A stretch of 61,509 bases of DNA from Chloroflexota bacterium (GTDB taxonomy: Bacteria > Chloroflexota > Dehalococcoidia > Tepidiformales > Tepidiformaceae): assembly GCA_026702615.1 (NCBI GenBank), contig JAPPBY010000027.1:1-61509 (forward strand), read 5' to 3'. Position numbers and translations under genes: made by a program. Below the pieces are notes generated by a model. It did no database searches, was not told the origin of the DNA, and worked only from the letters and a program-made list of their open reading frames with translations. Shown piece by piece: positions 1-8,045 of the stretch (positions within the stretch are counted from its first letter, which is position 1; each line of letters opens with the position of its first letter).

Positions 1-10
1 CGGCGTCTCC

Positions 11-3000
11 ATGAACACGATTGCGGCCGTGGTCGTCGTGATCACGGTCGGCATCTTGCTGCTGCTGGCGTGGGTGGCCTTCCGCAACCCGGTGATGTTC
101 AAGACGGGCCTCCGCAACATCCCCCGCCGCCGCGCCCAGACCACCCTCATCATCTTCGGGCTGATGCTTGCGACCGTCATCATGACCGTCGCCTTCGGCA
201 CCGGCGACACCGTCTCGAGCACGGTCACCGACGACATCTACCAGCTCACCGGCGAGACCGACATGCTCATCGTCTGGGACGAGGAAGGCAGCCCGCGCCC
301 CGAGGACGAGCGGGTCATTCCCCTTGAGGAGGTTGCCGCCTGGGAGGAGCGATTCGCCAACGACCCCGACATCGATGGCTTCCTGCCGATCCTCCTGGAG
401 ACGCTCCCCGTCATCAACACAGCCACCGGGTTGAACGAGGCCGGCGCCACCATCGTCGCTTACGACACCGAGGCGGCAGCGCCGTTCGGCTCGCTCCGTG
501 ACCTTGACGGGAACGCGGTCACGCTCAGCGGCAACCAGGTCGTGCTCAATGAAGACCTGGCCGGCGAAGTCGACGCCGAAGTCGGGCACACGCTTGTCCT
601 CCTCTATCAGGGCTATCCGTTAGAGGTCGAGGTCGTCGCGATCGCGCCGAACAGCTTCCTCAGCGGCACCTTCAATGTCGGCGCCTCCGAGTTCCCCGGC
701 GGCGCGGTGAGCTTCGACTTCCTTGCCGAGGTGATTGGCCGCGACGACATCGCCTACGCCGTGGTCGTGACGAACGCGGGCGGCGTGCGCGGTGGGCTTG
801 AGCGCTCCGACGTGGTGGAGGAGAAACTGAACGAGGTCATCGATGGCACCCCGTATGAGGTGCAGCCGCTGAAGAAGGATGCGATCGAGATCGCCAAGCT
901 GGTCGGCAGCGTCTTCACCACCGTCTTCATCATCTTTGGGCTGTTCTCGATCGCTGCCGGCATCCTCCTCATCTTCCTCATCTTCATCATGCTGGCGGCC
1001 GAGCGGAAGCCCGAGATGGGCATGGCCCGCGCCGTCGGCGCCAAGCGCCGCCACCTCGTCGAGTCCTTCCTCGCCGAGGGCATGGGCTACGACCTCGGCG
1101 CGGCCATCGTCGGCCTCGTGGCGGGCGTCTTCGTGACGTTCGGCATGGTCGGGCTCATCAACGCGTTCGCCGAAACGGGCCTTGGTCTGGAGCTGCGCAC
1201 GAATCTCACGCCTCGCAGCCTTGTCGTCGCCTTCTGCCTCGGGGTCATCTCGACCTTCATCGTCATCTTCTTCGCTGCCGTGCGTGCCAGCCGCCTCAAC
1301 ATCGTTGCCGCCATTCGCGACCTCCCGGAGCCCATCGTCACCAATCCCGAAGCGGCAACCTGGCGGGGCTACGCACGGGCCGTGCTCAACGCGGCCGTCG
1401 GCGGCGGCGCCATCGCCGTGAGCGTGTTCGCCCTCTACCGCCTGCCCGACTTCGCGCCGCTGTTCACCATCGCCCTCCTGTTCGGGCTTGTCGGGCCGTA
1501 CGTTCACATGCTCCGGCGGCAGAACTTTGGCGCGCCCCGGCACGAGCGCATCGCCGGGCAGCGCATACCCCTCTGGCCGTTCCTGCTCGTCCCCCTGATC
1601 CCCTTCTACCTCGTCGCGCTGCTGATCGTCCGCGTCATGCGTGATCGCAACCCACAGGTGAGCTTCTGGCTCATCGTCCTTGGCATCCTCCTGCCCCCCG
1701 TCGGCCTCGTCCTGATTGCCTCCCAGGATCGCGATCGGCCGATCGCGTGGGGAGCCGGTTTCGGGGTCGTGGGGCTGGCCCTCGCCGCCCTCTTCATGGA
1801 GTGGGCCTTCTCCTCCGACAGCTACTTCTTCTTCGCCGGGGGCATGTCACTCGCCTTCGGCTGGGCGGCCTTCACGCTGCGCTACTTCCGCCTCCACGAA
1901 CGCATCTCGTTCACGATCCTCGCCTGCTTGCTGCTCGCCTTCTGGTACGTGTCGCCTGCCGGCGCCCTCGACTTCATCATCGGCGACCTCGAGGGCGGCC
2001 CCGAGCTCTTCTTCCTTAGCGGCATCGTCATGGTCGCCTGCGGCACCTTCCTCGTCGTCTACAACGCCGACATCCTGCTGCCGCCCATCGCCACCCTGGG
2101 GGCGCGGCTGGGACGCATCGTGCCCGCGGTCAAGACCGCCGTCGCCTACCCCCTCACAGCCCGCATGCGCACCGGCATGACGATCATGATGATCGGCCTC
2201 ATCACTTTCTCGCTGGTGATGTTCTCCACCGTCAACGACAACTTCGACAACATCTTCCTCTCCGATGATGCGAAGGGTGGCTTCGATACGATCGTCTTCG
2301 TCAACAGCAACAACCGCGCCGATGACCTTGTCGCGGCGCTGGAGCAGAACGGCGTCGATACCGGGCCCATCGTCGCCGTCAGCGAACAGCGCATCGCCTC
2401 TGCGGGGGAGACGGAGATCTTCGTCGATGCTCCCTCGGGTCCGGGCGTTGCCGGCACCTACACCGTGATCGGCGCTGACGCCGCCTTCTTTGCCACGAAC
2501 GAATTCGAGCTCAAGCGGCGTGCTGCAGGCTACGCCAGCGACGAAGCGGTCTGGGCCGCGGTCGCCAGCGACCCCACGCTTGCCGTCATTCCCGGCAATC
2601 TGACGAGCGAGGGCGGCGACTTCTCCGAGTTCGACCTGCTCAAGCTCGACCCCGCCCTTGTGGGGGAGGGCTTCGAGCCGTTCATCCTCCACCTCCATGC
2701 TCCCGGCACCGACCTCAACACGTCTGTCACCGTCATCGGACAGATGGACGATCCCGCGGACATCTTCTGGGCCGCCATCATCGTGCAGCGCGACACCGTC
2801 GTCGCCGCCTTCCCCGATTCCGACTCCCAGCGATTCGTCATCAAAACCCGTGACGGAACCGACCAGGAGGCCTTCGCCAAGTCCATCGAGTCGGGCCTGC
2901 CCCAGGCCTCGGCCGAGTCGTTCCAGAAACTGCTCGACGACCAGCGTGCGGCCTCGCAGGGCTTCCTCCTGCTCTTCCAGGGATTCATGGGGCTCGGCCT

Positions 3001-3367
3001 CATCATCGGCATTGCCGCCCTCGGCGTGATCGCCTTCCGCGCGGTCGTCGAGCGCCGCCAGCAGATCGGCATGCTCCGCGCCATCGGCTACCAGCGCTCG
3101 ATGGTCGCCCTCAGCTTCGTCTTTGAGTCAGGCTTCGTCGCCCTCTCCGGGATCATCCTGGGGGCCGTCCTGGGCGTCTCCCTCTCGTGGGTCCTCTTCA
3201 CCTCGGGTGGCATCGGCGAGGCCTCCGAGGGCGCGGACTTCATCGTTCCCTGGCTCCAACTTATCGTCATCTGCGGAATCGCCTTCGGAGCCTCGATGAT
3301 CATGACCTGGTTCCCCGCCCAGAGCGCCTCGCGCGTCGCCGTCGCCGAGGCCCTCCGCTACGAATGA
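11..3367 (+). CDS. Giant FtsX/MacB-family ABC transporter permease
   Basis: A 1118-residue integral membrane protein of the FtsX/MacB permease family, which normally pairs with a LolD/MacB-type ATPase to move lipids, lipoproteins or peptides out of the membrane. It has an N-terminal membrane anchor (residues 10-25), an extracytoplasmic domain, a first FtsX core near 297-430, a block of extra membrane segments near 455-700, a second anchor near 715-740, a second extracytoplasmic domain, and a C-terminal FtsX core near 985-1110. The cytoplasmic loops carry the family-typical RAVGAKRRHL and RAIGYQRSM sequences. This is two MacB-like halves fused, roughly 2.5 times a simple FtsX protein. Only ten bases lie upstream, so an ATPase gene may precede it outside the window. 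It ends in an ATGA overlap with the next gene. Substrate unknown. Confidence 0.88.
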   Translation: MNTIAAVVVVITVGILLLLAWVAFRNPVMFKTGLRNIPRRRAQTTLIIFGLMLATVIMTVAFGTGDTVSSTVTDDIYQLTGETDMLIVWDEEGSPRPEDERVIPLEEVAAWEERFANDPDIDGFLPILLETLPVINTATGLNEAGATIVAYDTEAAAPFGSLRDLDGNAVTLSGNQVVLNEDLAGEVDAEVGHTLVLLYQGYPLEVEVVAIAPNSFLSGTFNVGASEFPGGAVSFDFLAEVIGRDDIAYAVVVTNAGGVRGGLERSDVVEEKLNEVIDGTPYEVQPLKKDAIEIAKLVGSVFTTVFIIFGLFSIAAGILLIFLIFIMLAAERKPEMGMARAVGAKRRHLVESFLAEGMGYDLGAAIVGLVAGVFVTFGMVGLINAFAETGLGLELRTNLTPRSLVVAFCLGVISTFIVIFFAAVRASRLNIVAAIRDLPEPIVTNPEAATWRGYARAVLNAAVGGGAIAVSVFALYRLPDFAPLFTIALLFGLVGPYVHMLRRQNFGAPRHERIAGQRIPLWPFLLVPLIPFYLVALLIVRVMRDRNPQVSFWLIVLGILLPPVGLVLIASQDRDRPIAWGAGFGVVGLALAALFMEWAFSSDSYFFFAGGMSLAFGWAAFTLRYFRLHERISFTILACLLLAFWYVSPAGALDFIIGDLEGGPELFFLSGIVMVACGTFLVVYNADILLPPIATLGARLGRIVPAVKTAVAYPLTARMRTGMTIMMIGLITFSLVMFSTVNDNFDNIFLSDDAKGGFDTIVFVNSNNRADDLVAALEQNGVDTGPIVAVSEQRIASAGETEIFVDAPSGPGVAGTYTVIGADAAFFATNEFELKRRAAGYASDEAVWAAVASDPTLAVIPGNLTSEGGDFSEFDLLKLDPALVGEGFEPFILHLHAPGTDLNTSVTVIGQMDDPADIFWAAIIVQRDTVVAAFPDSDSQRFVIKTRDGTDQEAFAKSIESGLPQASAESFQKLLDDQRAASQGFLLLFQGFMGLGLIIGIAALGVIAFRAVVERRQQIGMLRAIGYQRSMVALSFVFESGFVALSGIILGAVLGVSLSWVLFTSGGIGEASEGADFIVPWLQLIVICGIAFGASMIMTWFPAQSASRVAVAEALRYE

Positions 3368-4158
3368 GCGCGGCGAACGACCGCCCCGAGCTGCGCGGTA
3401 CGCAGCTCTTCGACCTCACCGGACGCGTCGCCATCATGACGGGCGCCGGGCGCGGCCTCGGCCGTACGATGGCCCTCGCGCTGGCCGCCGCCGGAGCTGA
3501 CCTCGCCCTCGCCAGCCGCACCGTCTCGGAACTCGAGTCCCTGGGCGAAGAGGTGGAGGCGCTCGGCCGGCGCGCCATCGCCGTTCCCACCGACGTGACC
3601 TCCCCGGAGGCGTGCGAGGCGATGGTGGCCGCTGCAGTCGGGCGGCTCGGGCGCCTCGACATCCTCGTGAACAATGCCGGCATGAACGTCCGCAAGCCCG
3701 CCCTCGAGCTCACCCCGGACGAGTTCGATTCCGTCCTTCAGGTAAACCTGAAGGGCTACTACAACGGCGCCCGGGCAGCGGGCCGGCACTTCGTCGCGCA
3801 GGGCTCCGGGAAGCTTATCAACGTCTCCAGCATCCTCGGTAGCGTCGCTCTGCCGAACCAGGCCGCCTATGCCTCCTCCAAGGGCGCCATCGACCAGCTC
3901 ACGAAGGTGCTCGCGATTGAGTGGGCCGACGCCACAGTCCAGGTGAACGGCCTCGCCCCGACCTACTTCGAGACGGACCTGACCCGCCCGCTCTACGAAG
4001 ACCCCGAGCGCAAGGCCTTCATCGAAGACCGCACGCCTATGGGCCGCTGGGGACAGCCCCACGAGCTCGCCGGCGCCGTCATCTTCCTCGCGAGCGACGC
4101 CAGCGACTTCGTCACCGGCCAGACGATCCTCGTCGACGGCGGCTGGACGGCCTGGTAG
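3364..4158 (+). CDS. SDR family oxidoreductase
   Basis: A 264-residue classical short-chain dehydrogenase/reductase. The Rossmann cofactor motif TGAGRGLG is at residues 26-33, NNAG near 103, and the catalytic pair Y169/K173 lies in YASSK. Length and layout fit FabG-like or gluconate 5-dehydrogenase-like enzymes acting on an alcohol/ketone with NAD(P); the substrate cannot be read from sequence. The ATG at 3364 is chosen because it overlaps the permease stop (ATGA), implying translational coupling, and the SDR fold begins about 18 residues later. Longer in-frame starts lie inside the permease gene. The gene ends six bases from a convergent gene. Confidence 0.9.
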   Translation: MSAANDRPELRGTQLFDLTGRVAIMTGAGRGLGRTMALALAAAGADLALASRTVSELESLGEEVEALGRRAIAVPTDVTSPEACEAMVAAAVGRLGRLDILVNNAGMNVRKPALELTPDEFDSVLQVNLKGYYNGARAAGRHFVAQGSGKLINVSSILGSVALPNQAAYASSKGAIDQLTKVLAIEWADATVQVNGLAPTYFETDLTRPLYEDPERKAFIEDRTPMGRWGQPHELAGAVIFLASDASDFVTGQTILVDGGWTAW

Positions 4159-4163
4159 CCGCC

Positions 4164-4559
4164 CTACGTCCCGCCGATCTGCGGCTCCCAGAGCGTGAAG
4201 AAGTACCCGTCCGGCCCCATCACCTGGCACGTCCGCCCCGTCCCATCGTCGTGCGGCGGCTGGATGCTGACGTAGCCCATCTCGACCGCCTTCCGGTGCC
4301 GCGCGTCGATCGCGTCCACCTGGATGCGCACCTCCGCCCCGATACCCCGCGCCGCCCCCTCGTTGGCGAGCGCCTGGCGCCACGGGTGCCCCTCGTACGA
4401 CTCGTCCGAGTGCAGCTGGATCTCCGCGCCTTGCAGCGCCAGCCCGGCGAAGCCGGGGTGGCGTGTCTCCAGCGTCGCGCCGGCAACGTCGGTCAGGAAC
4501 GCCGCGAAGCCGTTCAGGTCGGTCGCCCAGAGGACGATGCTGAGTGCCCCCTGCGGCAT
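4164..4559 (-). CDS. VOC/glyoxalase-superfamily protein
   Basis: A 131-residue protein resembling single-domain VOC (glyoxalase/bleomycin-resistance/dioxygenase) proteins: an N-terminal strand (SIVLWATDLNGFAAFL), a central Arg/Asp-rich helix, and the usual C-terminal DPDGYFF-like end seen here as GPDGYFFTLWEP. Such proteins bind a metal and rearrange or detoxify small substrates; the substrate is unknown. The ATG at 4559 lies five bases after the upstream DUF35 stop, so it is the third gene of a thiolase-like/DUF35/VOC operon. The reading frame stays open far upstream, but that part only antisenses or overlaps the DUF35 gene. Confidence 0.75.
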   Translation of the reverse strand: MPQGALSIVLWATDLNGFAAFLTDVAGATLETRHPGFAGLALQGAEIQLHSDESYEGHPWRQALANEGAARGIGAEVRIQVDAIDARHRKAVEMGYVSIQPPHDDGTGRTCQVMGPDGYFFTLWEPQIGGT

Positions 4560-4564
4560 GGGCG

Positions 4565-4978
4565 TCAGGCCACGGGGCGGAAGCGGGGGACGGGCGCCTC
4601 CCCTTCGTGCTCCCACACCACCTCGACGGGCATGCCGACGACGATCTCGTCGTTCGGGACGCCGATGATGTTCGCAGGCATGCGTGGGCCTTCGTCCAGC
4701 TCCACGACCGCGATGTTGTAGGGAAGATCGGGCTCCCAGGCGGGGTGGTAGCGCTGGTGCATGATTCCGAACGTGTAGACGGTCCCGCGCCCGCTGACCT
4801 CTTTCCAGCTGATTCCCTCGGCGAGGCAGGTGGGGCAGGTAGGGGACGTGGGGAGACGCATCTCGCCGCACATGTCGCAGGTGGCGAGCAGCAGGCGGCC
4901 CTCTTTGCCGGCGGCGAAGAAGGGTTCCGTCAGCTCATCGGGCTGGGAGACGGGCTTCACGGGTGGGGAGTCGGCCAT
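4565..4978 (-). CDS. Zn-ribbon OB-fold protein (DUF35 family)
   Basis: A 137-residue DUF35-type protein. It has an N-terminal rubredoxin-like zinc ribbon (CDMCGE followed by CPTC) and a C-terminal OB-fold containing GRGTVYTFGI and the conserved PYNIAVVELDEG segment. The family binds acyl-CoA and acts as partner of thiolase-like proteins, for example ChsH2 with Ltp2 in steroid side-chain cleavage, or the acyl-CoA synthase scaffold in archaeal mevalonate synthesis. The ATG at 4978 follows the thiolase-like stop by 11 bases, so a complex of the two products is likely. Confidence 0.9.
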   Translation of the reverse strand: MADSPPVKPVSQPDELTEPFFAAGKEGRLLLATCDMCGEMRLPTSPTCPTCLAEGISWKEVSGRGTVYTFGIMHQRYHPAWEPDLPYNIAVVELDEGPRMPANIIGVPNDEIVVGMPVEVVWEHEGEAPVPRFRPVA

Positions 4979-4989
4979 CGTGCGTCGCC

Positions 4990-6180
4990 TCAGTTCGCGT
5001 GCGGGCTCAGGATGAGTGAGGCGTGGTAGCTCAACGCCCCCCCGTTGCCCGTCGAGAGGATGAGGTCGTTCTTCTCGACCTGGCGCTCGCCGCCCTGCCC
5101 GCGTCCCTGGATGATCGCTTCGCTCAGGGGGGTCATGCCCCACATGTAGTAGGCGGAAAGCTGCCCGCCGCCCGTGTTCGTCGGGAGCGAGCCGCCCGGA
5201 CCGAGCTTGCCGTCCTCCACGAAGGCTCCGCCCTCGCCCTTCTTGCAGAAGCCGTAGTCCTCGAGCGTGACCAGCACGGTGTACGTGTAGCAGTCGTACA
5301 GCTCGCAGACGTCGATGTCCTCGGGGCCCACGCCCGCCATGCCGAAGACGGTCTCCGCGGCCAGCCGCGCGCCCGTCTCCGTCTCCGGCGAGTCGCCTGC
5401 GTGCCTGCTGTCGCCCGGATGCCCCTGGCCCATCCCATGGACGTACACGGGCGGCTGCGGCATGTCCTTCGCCTGCTCCGGCGGGCTCACGATCACCGCC
5501 ACCGCGCCGTTCGAGACGAGGCAGCAGTCGAGCAGGTGGAGCGGCTCCACGATCCAGCGGGAGGCGTGGTACTCCTCCAGCGTGAGCGGGTCCCGCATCT
5601 TCGCGTGCGGGTTCATCGTCGCCCACGAGCGCTCCGCCACGGCGATCGCCCCGAGCTGGTCCTGCGTCGTGCCGTAAAGCGACATGTGTCGTCGGGCGGC
5701 AAGCGCGTACGAGGTGTTGGCGCCGAAGTGCCCCGCTCCCGCCGAGAGCCCGAGGATGCCCGTCGGACCCGCCCGGCGACCGGCGTTGCCGTAGGCCGCA
5801 GCCGAGGAGCCGCCCTGCTGCAGGGGAGCGTCGGCGAAGACGCAGACCACGTGTTTGGCCATGCCCGCGTCGATTGCCATCGTCGCGTACTGCACCATCT
5901 GCGCCGCCGTCGAACCGGCCGCGTTCATGTGGTTGAGAAGGCGGAGGTTGCCCATTCCGAGGGCGTTCTGGAGCTGCAAGCTTATGCCCTGGCCGGAAAA
6001 ACCCGTGATGCCGGCGTTGATGAGCAGGCCGTCGATGTCGGACTTCTCGAGCCCTGCGTCGGCGATGGCGAGGCGTACGGCATCGACCGCGAAATCGGTC
6101 GAACTCTTGCCGTAGATGCGCCCCATGGGCGTAATGCCGAGACCGGTGATTGCGGCCGCGCCGCGTAGTCGATGTGCCAT
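4990..6180 (-). CDS. Thiolase-like protein (SCP-x/Ltp2 type)
   Basis: A 396-residue thiolase-superfamily protein. Landmarks are the N-terminal AAAITGLGITPMG, the mid-protein CELYDCYTYTVL and the C-terminal NTGGGQLSAYYMWG and GNGGALSYHASLIL. Where true thiolases have their nucleophilic Cys, this protein reads NAAGSTAAQ, and the C-terminal CGHGG-type motif is GNGGA, so ordinary thiolysis is unlikely. Together with the adjacent DUF35 gene it resembles the Ltp2-ChsH2 class of acyl-CoA retro-aldolases, in which a Tyr in the YDCYT-like segment is thought to act; that role is inference. The ATG at 6180 has a TAGAAT box seven bases upstream and no ribosome-binding site. Confidence 0.85.
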   Translation of the reverse strand: MAHRLRGAAAITGLGITPMGRIYGKSSTDFAVDAVRLAIADAGLEKSDIDGLLINAGITGFSGQGISLQLQNALGMGNLRLLNHMNAAGSTAAQMVQYATMAIDAGMAKHVVCVFADAPLQQGGSSAAAYGNAGRRAGPTGILGLSAGAGHFGANTSYALAARRHMSLYGTTQDQLGAIAVAERSWATMNPHAKMRDPLTLEEYHASRWIVEPLHLLDCCLVSNGAVAVIVSPPEQAKDMPQPPVYVHGMGQGHPGDSRHAGDSPETETGARLAAETVFGMAGVGPEDIDVCELYDCYTYTVLVTLEDYGFCKKGEGGAFVEDGKLGPGGSLPTNTGGGQLSAYYMWGMTPLSEAIIQGRGQGGERQVEKNDLILSTGNGGALSYHASLILSPHAN

Positions 6181-6187
6181 GGCCGCG

Positions 6188-6193
6188 ATTCTA
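6188..6193 (-). promoter_or_regulatory. -10 box TAGAAT, leaderless start of thiolase-like gene
   Basis: TAGAAT (five of six matches to TATAAT) ends seven bases before the ATG at 6180. Transcription would start at or within a base or two of the start codon. No consensus -35 and no Shine-Dalgarno are visible. Confidence 0.6.
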
Positions 6194-6224
6194 GCGCAGG
6201 CCCTTCCGGCATGCCGCTCGCTGG

Positions 6225-6950
6225 CTAGAAGCGGTAGGTCTCGTAGTCCTTCGCGACCACCGTGCGAGCCAGGTCCGTCTGCACGTCCGGCGTGACGTGC
6301 GTCAGCACGAGCCTCGCCGAGGCGGGCATTGCCGCGTGTAGCTCGGGGATGTCGTCGACCAGGTTCATGTGGATCGGGATGGGGATGTCGCGCGAGGCGC
6401 ACTCGGCTACGAGCACGTCCGCCTCTCGCGCGAGGTCGAAGACAGCGTCGCAGAGGCGCGTGTCCCCCGTGTAGGCGAAGCGCTCGCCCTCCAGCCGGGC
6501 CTGGTACCCGAGGTTGAGCGAGAGCCGGTTGTCGTGCTCGACTGCCACCGCCTCGACTGTCAGATCACCGACCGTGGTGGAGTCGCCCGCAGCCAGCTCC
6601 CGCCACTCGATGCCGAACTCGCCCTCGAACAGCCCCGGGTAGACCGTCCCGCCGACTTCGCGGGCCAGTCGCTCCGTCTCCGGCGGGCCCACGATCGTGA
6701 CCGGGGTCTTCCGGCCCTGGTGCTTCCAGTGCAGCAGCAGGAACGGCAGGCCCAGGAAGTGGTCACCGTGGTGGTGGCTCAGCACGACCGCTTCGACCGT
6801 GTTCGGATCCACGCCGACGCGGTGCAGCGACATGAGCGCCTGCGGAGGCGCCTCGAAGAGGTAGCGGCCGTTCGCGAGGAACCCGTTCCAGCAGAGTCCC
6901 CCGGCGGCGAACGCGTTCCCCGTGCCGATGAAGGTCAGGTCGAGCGACAT
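6225..6950 (-). CDS. MBL-fold metallo-hydrolase (RNase Z-like)
   Basis: A 241-residue metallo-beta-lactamase-fold hydrolase. The metal-binding motif HHHGDH is at residues 59-64, with further ligands expected at the TGDTR segment and LTHVTPD near the C-terminus. It is shorter than tRNase Z (about 310) and lacks an obvious exosite arm, so it is better called an RNase Z-like or general MBL hydrolase (candidates include phosphodiesterase or PQQ/arylsulfatase-type enzymes). ATG 6950 is preferred; ATG 6959 (three residues longer) is possible but would lie inside the likely -10 box. It is divergent from argC with 69 bases between the start codons. Confidence 0.85.
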   Translation of the reverse strand: MSLDLTFIGTGNAFAAGGLCWNGFLANGRYLFEAPPQALMSLHRVGVDPNTVEAVVLSHHHGDHFLGLPFLLLHWKHQGRKTPVTIVGPPETERLAREVGGTVYPGLFEGEFGIEWRELAAGDSTTVGDLTVEAVAVEHDNRLSLNLGYQARLEGERFAYTGDTRLCDAVFDLAREADVLVAECASRDIPIPIHMNLVDDIPELHAAMPASARLVLTHVTPDVQTDLARTVVAKDYETYRF

Positions 6951-6957
6951 GGCCGGC

Positions 6958-6963
6958 ATCCTA
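6958..6963 (-). promoter_or_regulatory. -10 box TAGGAT, leaderless start of MBL gene
   Basis: TAGGAT lies seven bases before the ATG at 6950 with no Shine-Dalgarno between them, so the transcript should begin at the start codon. It forms a divergent pair with the argC promoter. Confidence 0.55.
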
Positions 6964-7007
6964 CTGCGCCTGCGTGGCGCGCGTTCGCGCCTGCCCGCGA
7001 CAGGCGA

Positions 7008-7013
7008 GACAAT
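7008..7013 (+). promoter_or_regulatory. -10 box GACAAT, leaderless start of argC
   Basis: GACAAT is followed by exactly six bases and then the argC ATG at 7020. No ribosome-binding site fits in that space. This would drive the arginine cluster from a leaderless mRNA. Confidence 0.55.
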
Positions 7014-7019
7014 GCGGAT

Positions 7020-8045
7020 ATGACGGTTCGGGCAGGCATCATCAACGTCACCGGTTTCGCGGGGATGGAAGCGGCGCGCCTGCTCTGGAACCACCCCGAG
7101 GCCGAGCTCGTCGCTGCAACGGGCCGCTCCCTCGCGGGCCAGAAGCTGGGAGAAGCCTTCCCCCACCTCGCCGCCTACGCCGACTTCCCCATCACGGGCG
7201 AGATCGAGGCTGAAGTCGACGTCGTCTTCTCGGCGCTGCCGACCGGCGCGAGCGCCGAGGCCTGTGCCCCGCTCGTTGACCAGGGCGTGCGCGTCATCGA
7301 CATCGCAGCCGACTTCCGCCTGCGCGAGCCCGAAGTGTTCGCCCAGTGGTTCGGCGCTGAGCACCCCGCTCCGGGCCTCCTCGGTCGTGCCGTCTACGGA
7401 CTCGCCGAGCTGTACGCGACCGACATCGCCGGCGCCGACCTTGTCGCCAACCCCGGCTGCTACCCCGCCGCGACCATCCTCGCGCTCGCGCCTGCGGTCG
7501 CCGCGGGTATCGTTGAGCCCCGCGTGTTCGTCGATGCCAAGTCGGGCATCTCCGGCGCGGGCCGTGGTACGGGCGGCGGCTTCAGCTACAGCGACGTCAA
7601 CGAGGACGTTTCCGCCTACCGCGTCGCGAACCACAACCACCAGCCCGAGATGGCGCAGGAGCTCTCGCGGTTGCGCGAGGGTCCGGACGTCGCCGTCACC
7701 TTCGTGCCCCACCTCGTTCCCATGACGCGTGGCATCCACTCGACCTGCTACGCCCCCCTCGCCGAAGATGTCTCGCCCGCGCAGGCGCTCGCCCTCTACC
7801 GCGACTTCTATGCGGATGCGCCCTTCACCTCCGTGACGGACGCTCCCCCGCACACGAAGCACACCTACGGCAGTAACGACTGCCTGGTGCACCCCACCGT
7901 CGACGAGCGCAACGGCGCCCTCGTGGCCGTGGGCGTGCTCGACAACCTCATGAAGGGCGCCGCCGGCAGCGCCATCGAGAACATGAACCTGATGTTCGGC
8001 CTCCCCCAGCAGGCCGGCCTCGACCGCCCGGCCCTCTACCCGTGA
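7020..8045 (+). CDS. argC: N-acetyl-gamma-glutamyl-phosphate reductase
   Basis: A 341-residue ArgC, which reduces N-acetylglutamyl-5-phosphate with NADPH to the semialdehyde in arginine synthesis. The catalytic Cys147 is in NPGCYPAA; the NADP-binding N-terminus, the ADFRL segment and GIHSTCYAPL near the C-terminus all match the family. The first gene of argCJBD, it overlaps argJ by GTGA. The cofactor loop reads NVTGFAGMEA rather than the usual GASGYTGAEL. Start ATG 7020 is set by the family N-terminus; longer in-frame starts run back through the divergent gene. Confidence 0.96.
   Translation: MTVRAGIINVTGFAGMEAARLLWNHPEAELVAATGRSLAGQKLGEAFPHLAAYADFPITGEIEAEVDVVFSALPTGASAEACAPLVDQGVRVIDIAADFRLREPEVFAQWFGAEHPAPGLLGRAVYGLAELYATDIAGADLVANPGCYPAATILALAPAVAAGIVEPRVFVDAKSGISGAGRGTGGGFSYSDVNEDVSAYRVANHNHQPEMAQELSRLREGPDVAVTFVPHLVPMTRGIHSTCYAPLAEDVSPAQALALYRDFYADAPFTSVTDAPPHTKHTYGSNDCLVHPTVDERNGALVAVGVLDNLMKGAAGSAIENMNLMFGLPQQAGLDRPALYP

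Noticed and set aside
620-1543. Long open frames on the opposite strand of real genes (for example 620-1543, 1847-2698, 9229-10980, 13873-15759, 18807-20324)
   Set aside because: High GC leaves antisense frames open. They show repetitive Arg/Ala/Gly/Asp composition with no family motifs, and each lies under a gene with clear motifs.
6369-8045. N-terminally extended ArgC (558 residues)
   Set aside because: The extra 217 residues are antisense to the MBL gene; ArgC family start and the -10 box at 7008 fit ATG 7020.
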